A stretch of 64,000 nt of DNA from Phymatolithon calcareum (lineage: Eukaryota; Rhodophyta; Florideophyceae; Hapalidiales): contig OZ345371.1 in NCBI GenBank assembly GCA_977006965.1, positions 2,356,001 to 2,420,000 of the forward strand, read 5' to 3'. The notes beneath the pieces were generated by a model. That model saw nothing but the letters and a program-made list of their open reading frames with translations. It was not told the origin of the DNA and searched no databases. Made by a program: the position numbers and the translations under genes. Positions 61,045-64,000 of the stretch are shown in pieces (positions within the stretch are counted from its first letter, which is position 1; each line of letters opens with the position of its first letter).

Positions 61045-62851
61045 CTATTCCATGTCGTCATAAAAGACGATTGTGAGGAATATTACTTTGTCAAGTGCCT
61101 TTTCAGTCTCACTAGACTCCTCTTCTGTTACTCGATATCTTTGAAGGTACACTTCGAGCTTGTTCATGAGAGTTGGTACGATTTCACCGAATTTGTCTTC
61201 CAGAAGTGTGGTAGTCAATGGGGAAAATGTCCGAATGCCCATTTAAACGCCAATTGGCGGTGACGTGCTTTCGGTAGTCTGATGATGGCGGGAGTAGACC
61301 CGGGAATATCATAAGGAATATTCCTCTTTCTGCTCGCCTCCAAGCCGTCTCCTTCGTCTTTAAAGAGCAGGTCCCTCAACGATTTTGCTGAAACTTGCTG
61401 CTTAAGATAGGTTAGTGCCGTCTCGAATAGGTCGTGATGTAACATTGATGATATGTCACGACACACCCATTGCAATTCCTCAACGTCTCTTTCCTCTCTT
61501 GGGACTGCGAGCAAGCCCATTTTCCTTGTTCTGGCTCGTTCAAGCATTCGTAACGCTGGAACTAGTCTTCTGTCTTTCGCATTATGTATGCGACAGAGAA
61601 GACGAAGTCTAGCGGTTCGATTTTTTGCGATTGGACCAAATACTTGTCCAAAAAAGTCTTCTCCACGTCTGCAATAGCTGTTTGAACTCTTGTCGTCCAT
61701 GGCGTTAGGTGCATGGCATATTCCCATCTTGGCTGTATCAAGGCCTTGAACATCTTGATTGCTTTTAAGGGGCTGAGTCCCCGGGCTGTTACACCAAGGG
61801 ATCTCAGCTGATACACTGCTATGTTGGCCTGTCGGATGCGTTCAAGCATTTTCTTGTCGGTAACTCCCTCACTGCTGAGTGATATGCCAAGGTATGAGAC
61901 TTCTTTGACTTTTGTCAGCGTTTTCCCAGAAAGCTTGAATGTGGGTGATCTTGTGCCTTCGGAGAGAAGAACTTCGCTCTTCCCGGCTTTCGTGTTCCAC
62001 CTCATTTGTCTATCTCTTGCCCATTGCGAAGAAATATTTAACAGTCTCTGTAGTCCGACTGGTGATTTTGCCGTTAGGAGCACGTCGTCCGCGAAAAGAA
62101 CTGCTGCCACGTCGGCAACATCCCTTGGAACTTGGCTTATTCTTTCTGCGAATTCGTCCATGAATAGATTATACAAACTTGGGCTCAGCGGGGATCCCTG
62201 AGGTACTCCGCTGTCGATTAGAAACCACTTTTGCTGGGGATCGCCAATCGTTGATACCCAGGACGGTGTCAAGAAAGCCTCGATCATCTGGTATAGGTCT
62301 TGTGGTAGAAAAACTCTCATTCGCTCTTGCAAGTACTTTCGTGGAACTGTGTCGTACGCTGCCGTCAAGTCCAATACTGCAATGCATCCTTGCCCTCGGT
62401 TCTGTAGTTCCAGAGCCCTTAAGATTGCTAGCTCTGTGCTCTTGCCTTTTTGGAATCCCAGTTGGATTCTGTGGTTCTTGTATCTTCGGCGGAGCATAAT
62501 ATCCAGTGCTGACTCAATAGTCTTTCGGACTTGACTTAGTAAAGATATTGGTCGGAAACTTTTTGGATCGTCATGGGCTCCTTTCTTGTGCAGCGGGACT
62601 AAGAAAGCTTTTAGCCACGCTGTCGGGAGAACTCCACATCTTCCGCAGGCGGCCCACAGCTCAAAGACGAGGTCTGCACTTCTATCCAGGTCAGCTTTCA
62701 TCATATCGGTCTTCACCTCATCCAGCCCTGGGGCCTTCTTGGTCGGAGCTTTGAGGAGTGCGTTTCTGATAAGGACGCGCATATGCGAAGGGCAACGGAA
62801 ATAGTAGGATCTTTGTCGCCATCCTCCTTCATCTCGGCATGTCTGGGACAC
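61045..62851 (-). pseudogene. Type-1 LINE reverse transcriptase and C-terminal module
   Basis: RT frame 62851-61562: APTKKAPGLDEVKTDMMK, TAWLKAFLVPLHKKGAHDDP, SFRPISLLSQVRKTIE, LGFQKGKSTELAILRALELQ, CIAVLDLTAAYDTVPRKYL, SGVPQGSPLSPSLYNLFMDE, AAVLFADDVLLTAK (catalytic DD), MRWNTKAGKSEVLL, VSYLGISLSSEGVTDKK, KALIQPRWEYAMHLTPWTT. A shift near 61620 leads into RTARLRLLCRIHNAKDRRL, LLFKDEGDGLEAS, RHRQLAFKWAFG, and a second shift near 61245 into LLEDKFGEIVPTLMNKLE, ending IVFYDDME. Transfers element RNA into DNA at nicked sites. Confidence 0.92.
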
Positions 62852-64000
62852 GTGAGCAGTGAACAGTGTTTATGCAATGGACGGCCAGTCATCTTGTTCC
62901 TTGACGTTCTTCTTGTCCTCATCTTCTGCATTCTAGCGATTTGCTCAATCGCCTTGTACCCATCCTTTTCTTCTACATCATCTAGGTATTCTTGATACTG
63001 CTGCCGCTTTCTTTTGTTCACCAACTTCCGTATCTCTTTACGGCATTCCTCATATCGCTGCCAAGCGTCCTCTGAATCCTGTTCACGAGCTTTCTTGTGT
63101 AGTTTCTTGCGACGTTTAGACATCCGTTCAAGAGTTGTGTTCCAAAACGGTTTGTAGCGCAGCGGGGTTGTTTTCTTCTGTCTCCATGGTTCACATAGCG
63201 TTTCGACACTTCTGTCGTATATTCGGTCTTGTTGTTCTCGGGAACTGCACCGTTTCAAATCCTCGACGATTCCTGGAATGGTCTTTCCTTATATTTCCCG
63301 AACATGCTCTTGCATTCTGTCATCCCTCCATAGTTTCACAGATATTCGAGGCTTTTGGACCCTTCTATGCTCTTGTCGAGTCGGGAAACTGGTTGTTACT
63401 GGTCGGTGTTGCGTATTACCAGTCCATATATCTGTTGGTGAACTGACCGCTGTCGATGTAATGCCTTTGCTTGCGAAAAAGTTGATGTTGTTCTTATAGC
63501 GCTTTGTGCGGAAACAAAACCTGTCCAGGTTTTAAAATCCCAGTTCATAGCTGCTGCCCAAGGAACAATTTGTTTGCCCCTCCTATTTGAGCGTAGGTCC
63601 CATCTGAGGTGGCGAGCGTTCCAATCACCGCACACAATTGCCTTGCCTCGTGCATATGTATTCACCATGGTGAGGCATTTGTCAGTTTCAGATCTGGTTG
63701 CTGCCGGCGATATATAGACAGCTCCAACTTTCGTATCTCCCACTTGCGCGATAATCAATTGGAAATTTGTTCTCGCGTGCTTGAAGATCAGACGGCTTCC
63801 ACAGAGGTTGCGGAAGAAAAGAGAGACACCTCCAGAGTTTCGACCAGTCTGAGGAGGCGGGAGAACTGAGTTGAAGGAGAAGAAAACAGCCCTAATTTTC
63901 CCTACTGGTCTCAAATGTGTTTCTGTTATAGCCACCATGTCGATTCCATGGTTTCTCATCATTTTCTCTAGGTACGTTGGGGTTTCCGGGGAGCCGCCAA
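62713..64000 (-). pseudogene. Type-1 LINE endonuclease (APE type) and linker, partial
   Basis: The frame is open from the window edge. It contains YLEKMMRNHGIDMVAITETH (catalytic Glu), GRNSGGVSLFFRNL, KVGAVYISPAA, VCGDWNARHLRWD (Asp and Asn of GDFNAH) and TTSTFSQ (SD-H equivalents not reached). Near 63480 the frame is lost. The linker is at 63258-62850, strongly basic: YKPFWNTTLERMSKRRKKLH and QYQEYLDDVEEKDGYKA, parallel to FKPFWTRNLDRMAKERTRLY in the 35.2-kb copy. The APE fold nicks target DNA. The first exon or ORF1 is outside the window. Confidence 0.88.

Larger units (their letters stand above)
60800..64000 (-). mobile_element. Type-1 LINE with endonuclease and reverse transcriptase, cut by window end
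   Basis: The longest LINE in the window. Its 3' UTR at 60800-61044 has GTTTAATAAATTCAAAATTT at the end. ORF2 reads from the window edge to 61045. The 5' part lies outside. Frame changes near 63480, 62850, 61600 and 61245 disable it. Its 3' UTR is shared with the copies ending at 39780 and 38240. Confidence 0.9.

Noticed and set aside
1-64000. CRISPR arrays, rRNA or prokaryotic operons
   Set aside because: No regularly spaced repeats with unique spacers, no rRNA core sequences and no ribosome-binding-site operon layout were seen on either strand.

Overview
The window is eukaryotic nuclear DNA: spliceosomal GT-AG introns with a TACTAAT-type branch site, polyadenylation-type AATAAA motifs, chromodomain LTR retrotransposons, non-LTR retrotransposons with target-site duplications, and a Tc1 element. 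No rRNA, tRNA, CRISPR or prokaryotic operon is visible. The host cannot be fixed from sequence alone. I lean towards an alga with a compact, intron-poor genome and large retroelement blocks (a florideophyte red alga would fit); an oomycete or other protist is the main alternative. Host gene density is very low.

Layout. 1-5.8 kb: a chain of short hairpins, a decayed LINE reverse transcriptase, and a single-exon bZIP gene whose invariant basic-region Asn is Thr. 5.8-11 kb: the best-preserved coding block, with an intact 981-codon Plavaka-like (CACTA superfamily) transposase carrying an N-terminal C2H2 finger, followed on the same strand by a four-exon gene of unknown function (509 aa). 11-18.7 kb: LINE debris, perfect palindromes, and a broken P-loop GTPase followed by a coiled coil and Sel1-type repeats. 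18.7-25 kb: a minus-strand chromodomain Ty3/gypsy element (gypsy-1), internally deleted and hit by a Tc1 element, a LINE tail and other insertions. 25-34.5 kb: LINE fragments (one with an RNase H domain split by a solo LTR and by a Tudor-like module), a second gypsy (gypsy-2) that broke a further LINE, and a short SINE-like element. 35-41.6 kb: two LINE copies, one with clear 14-bp target duplications. 42-43.1 kb: a PIF/Harbinger-like non-autonomous element with TAA duplications. 43.4-44.5 kb: a three-exon gene for a probably secreted metallo-beta-lactamase-fold hydrolase with all metal ligands. 45-52.6 kb: MITEs, fold-backs, LINE tails and a 5'-truncated LINE with 14-bp duplications. 52.6-60.7 kb: a nest in which a type-1 LINE was entered by a type-2 LINE (12-bp duplication), which was itself entered by a nearly complete LTR element, gypsy-3 (381-bp LTRs, 5-bp duplication). 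60.8-64 kb: the most complete LINE, with endonuclease, reverse transcriptase and C-terminal module, cut by the window end.

Three or four genes look functional: the bZIP, the Plavaka-like transposase, its 509-aa neighbour and the metallo-hydrolase. All LTR, LINE and Tc1 copies carry stops, frameshifts or truncations. Two LINE lineages are recognisable by their C-terminal domains: type 1 with a KW-FG-FP signature, type 2 with an LFNRAPLWRK signature. Nothing shows a dedicated new defence or metabolic system. The strongest candidates for something undescribed are the Plavaka-like transposase and its spliced neighbour, the Tudor-like insert in a LINE RNase H, the LINE C-terminal modules, the GTPase-coiled coil-Sel1 relic, and the frequent perfect palindromes.
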